A stretch of 64,000 nucleotides of DNA from Rugosimonospora africana (lineage in GTDB: Bacteria; Actinomycetota; Actinomycetes; Mycobacteriales; Micromonosporaceae), in NCBI RefSeq assembly GCF_016862975.1, contig NZ_BONZ01000062.1, forward strand, positions 91,625 to 155,624, given 5' to 3'. This document shows positions 62,027 through 64,000 of the stretch, one piece after another. The position numbers and the translations under genes are program-made. The notes beneath the pieces were generated by a model. The model worked only from the letters and a program-made list of their open reading frames with translations, was not told the origin of the DNA and searched no databases. Positions within the stretch are counted from its first letter, which is position 1. Each line of letters begins with the position of its first letter.

Positions 62027-64000
62027 CTACCCGTTCAGGGCATATGCGTGGATGATCGTCTCCTCGACCGTATTGCCCGAGGAATCTGTCGCGTCCGCCC
62101 GCAGCGACACGAAACCGCCGCCGGCCGGGTGGGTGACCGTGGCGGTCCAGCCGTCACCGCTGGATTGCAGCGTGGCCGGTTGCCAGGTCTTGCCGTCGTC
62201 GTAGGACACCGCCACGTGGATCTGCTTGACCGCGCCCGCGGAGCCGCCAGGCTGGCGCTGGACCGAGACCGGGATGGTGAAGCGGCCGGACGGCGCCGCA
62301 TTGTTCGCGTCCAGCGCGGGGCGCAACTGCACCGCCATGACCGGCAGCGGTGCGAAGCCGTCGCCGTCGACGTGCCCGGATCTGAACGTCCACGCCGCCC
62401 TCACCGTGCTGCTCAGGCCGCCGAATCCGGTGCGGGTGGCCTGCGTCTCGATCCGGTACCGTGCGGTGTCCGCCGGCACGGCAAACTGCCCGGCTACGTC
62501 CGGGACCTGGGCGATCTGGGTTCCGTTCCGGTAGACCGTGGTGAGTCCGGAGTCGGTCGTCGTACCGCCGGCGTGGCCGCTTCCGTCGCCGTACAGCGGC
62601 GGGAAGAAGTTCAGCGTGTCGCCCTGCCGGTTGATGTCCCCCTCCCCGGACGGGGACACCGGGAACGCCGGTCCGAACACCGGACTCGCCCAGGTTTCCT
62701 GGTAGCGGCGCCCCGCCTGGTAGACGGCCGATCCGGTGAAGTCCGCGTCCGGCGTGGGGAAGCCCTCCGGCCCGGTCGCCATGCTCGTCAGATCGGTGTA
62801 CCACCGGGTGCCGTCCACGGTGGTGTGGTACAGCGTGAGACTTCCCGGCAGAGTCACCGGAATCTCCGCGGATATCGCGCCACTGGACAGCGGCGAGAGC
62901 GCGAACGTGCCCACCAGGCCGGTGTCACCGGGCTGGATCGGTCCGTAGGTGGCGTGCACCTCGGCCAGGTCCCGCGCGGTGTAGTGCCTGACGAACCCGT
63001 TCGGCAGGCCGCCGACCGGGAACTCGGCGGCACTGTAGAACGGTCCACCGGTGACGAAGCCGTCGGAGTCCGTCGCGGCCCACTGGAGCATGAACGCGCC
63101 CCGCAGTTGTGAGGCCGGCAGGCTCGGCCCCTGCTGGTCGGTGAACACCCCGGTCAGGGCGAAGAGCCACAGCCTGGTGCCGGCGTCGCCGTACGGGGTG
63201 AGGTGGTCGTACCCGATGTATGCCAGGACCGATGACACCGTGGGGTCCGGAACGGTCGCCGTGACCGGCTTCGCGGTACGGGCGTCGAGGGTGACGTGCG
63301 TGTCGCCGGTCAGGTTCAGCGCCGGCTCGGCGAGCAGGCTGCGCAGCGGGTTCCACGGGTCGTCGGTGAGTGTGGGGATGTCGGCGTGCAGGTCGTAGTG
63401 GCCCCTGGGCAGCCGCAGGGTCACGGTGCCGGACGGGTCGTACGGGAACTCGACGACGGAGTGCGTGGCCTCGTCCGTACCCTGCAGTAGCGCGTCGGCG
63501 TCGCCTGGGCCGCCGTTGCGGTCGATGAAGGTGAGGGTGAGGTTGTAGCTCTCGGCCTCCTTGGTGATTCCGATGGGGGTACCGACCCTGGTGTCGCCGG
63601 CCGTGGCGACCAGGTCGCCGGAGTACCGGCCGTCCGGCCCGCCGACCCGGGTGTCCACGGTGAGGGTGACCTGCGCCTGACCGCCCGCCGGGACGGTGAG
63701 CTGGCTGGCGGAGAGGGTGAACATGCCGGCCGGCGCCGCCGTACCGTCCGGTGCCCGGCCGCCGATGGACAGGCTGAGCGTCAGGTCGGTGCCGCCGCCG
63801 TTGTGGTACGTGACGGTCTTGGTCACCGGCTGGTCGTCAGTGTGCGGCCACTGCTGCACACCCAGGGACAGGCTGGCCGGCTGCGCGGTCAGCGTCTGGC
63901 TGATCGCCCGGCCCACGTCGAGGCGGCCGGCACCCTGCTGGTACACGGTCAGGTCGGGGTTCGGCTGTGCCGAGCCCATCAGGGCCGCCTTGAACTGCGT
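62027..64000 (-). CDS. S8 family serine peptidase, C-terminal part (5' end outside window)
   Basis: The frame is open to the right edge (658 codons visible). It begins with TQFKAALMGSAQP and QQGAGRLDVGRAI, the end of a subtilase catalytic domain that follows the catalytic Ser region. Then come a fibronectin-like Fn3 domain and a long series of beta-rich extracellular domains with no anchor at the end. The catalytic Asp, His and Ser lie beyond the window. Probably a large secreted peptidase. Confidence 0.88.
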   Translation of the reverse strand, partial: TQFKAALMGSAQPNPDLTVYQQGAGRLDVGRAISQTLTAQPASLSLGVQQWPHTDDQPVTKTVTYHNGGGTDLTLSLSIGGRAPDGTAAPAGMFTLSASQLTVPAGGQAQVTLTVDTRVGGPDGRYSGDLVATAGDTRVGTPIGITKEAESYNLTLTFIDRNGGPGDADALLQGTDEATHSVVEFPYDPSGTVTLRLPRGHYDLHADIPTLTDDPWNPLRSLLAEPALNLTGDTHVTLDARTAKPVTATVPDPTVSSVLAYIGYDHLTPYGDAGTRLWLFALTGVFTDQQGPSLPASQLRGAFMLQWAATDSDGFVTGGPFYSAAEFPVGGLPNGFVRHYTARDLAEVHATYGPIQPGDTGLVGTFALSPLSSGAISAEIPVTLPGSLTLYHTTVDGTRWYTDLTSMATGPEGFPTPDADFTGSAVYQAGRRYQETWASPVFGPAFPVSPSGEGDINRQGDTLNFFPPLYGDGSGHAGGTTTDSGLTTVYRNGTQIAQVPDVAGQFAVPADTARYRIETQATRTGFGGLSSTVRAAWTFRSGHVDGDGFAPLPVMAVQLRPALDANNAAPSGRFTIPVSVQRQPGGSAGAVKQIHVAVSYDDGKTWQPATLQSSGDGWTATVTHPAGGGFVSLRADATDSSGNTVEETIIHAYALNG

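Overview
The window is very GC-rich, with strong third-position GC bias and many GTG starts. Its gene order runs pdtaR-like ANTAR regulator, polA, rpsA, coaE, uvrB, which is an actinobacterial chromosomal arrangement known from Mycobacterium and Streptomyces. GTAC-rich codon choice, GAGCGTAGCGAG-type intergenic repeats and 4-bp ATGA/GTGA gene couplings point to the Micromonosporaceae or a close relative. That family placement is inference; actinobacterial origin is secure. I see no transposase, integrase, prophage gene, CRISPR array or rRNA. The only tRNA is a tRNA-Leu(CAA).

Layout. 1-22 kb is accessory chromosome. It holds an alpha/beta hydrolase cut by the left edge, an ADP-ribosylglycohydrolase, two GNAT acetyltransferases, an F420/FMN-type oxidoreductase and a His-rich cation diffusion facilitator. 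It also holds a NarL-type two-component system with a divergent membrane protein, a TetR-controlled drug-type ABC exporter, a MOSC protein, and a GntR-TetR fusion regulator divergent from an FAD monooxygenase. An RtcB-PrfH RNA repair/ribosome rescue operon, an MFS exporter, an Ada-AlkA alkylation repair fusion, a SnoaL-tailed ECF sigma factor and an LD-carboxypeptidase complete it. 22-31 kb is the tRNA, the ANTAR response regulator and two complete amino-acid ABC importers (branched-chain type, then polar type). 31-41 kb is the conserved block polA, padR, def, methyltransferase, rpsA, coaE, uvrB. 41-47 kb has a TerC membrane protein behind a yybP-ykoY manganese riboswitch, a DSP/IphP-type phosphatase, a serine hydrolase coupled to typA/bipA, and a DedA-PAP2 fusion. 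48-64 kb has a membrane PAS-GGDEF-EAL protein with both catalytic sites degenerate, a Mug-type DNA glycosylase, a DUF885 metallopeptidase and a MoxR/VWA pair. A form-II coxS-L-M molybdenum hydroxylase operon, small and cell-wall-anchored proteins, an aldo/keto reductase and the 3' part of a subtilase follow.

How parts work together. RtcB and PrfH are translationally coupled (GTGA) and match the known system that rescues and re-ligates ribosomes cut in the decoding centre. The liv genes follow one promoter, with a hairpin between the binding protein and the permease, so the binding protein should be made in excess. MoxR and VWA proteins are usual maturation partners of CoxSLM enzymes. uvrB has a promoter matching the RecA-NDp/PafBC DNA-damage type and appears leaderless.

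Best leads for follow-up: the RtcB-PrfH operon; the GntR-TetR/FAD-monooxygenase divergon with paired GTACTAGTAC palindromes; the riboswitch; the uvrB damage promoter; the doubly degenerate GGDEF-EAL receptor; and several uncatalogued repeat families. One is a 136-bp element with perfect 18-bp inverted ends that forms the 3' end of a gene. I did not find a clearly new multi-gene system.
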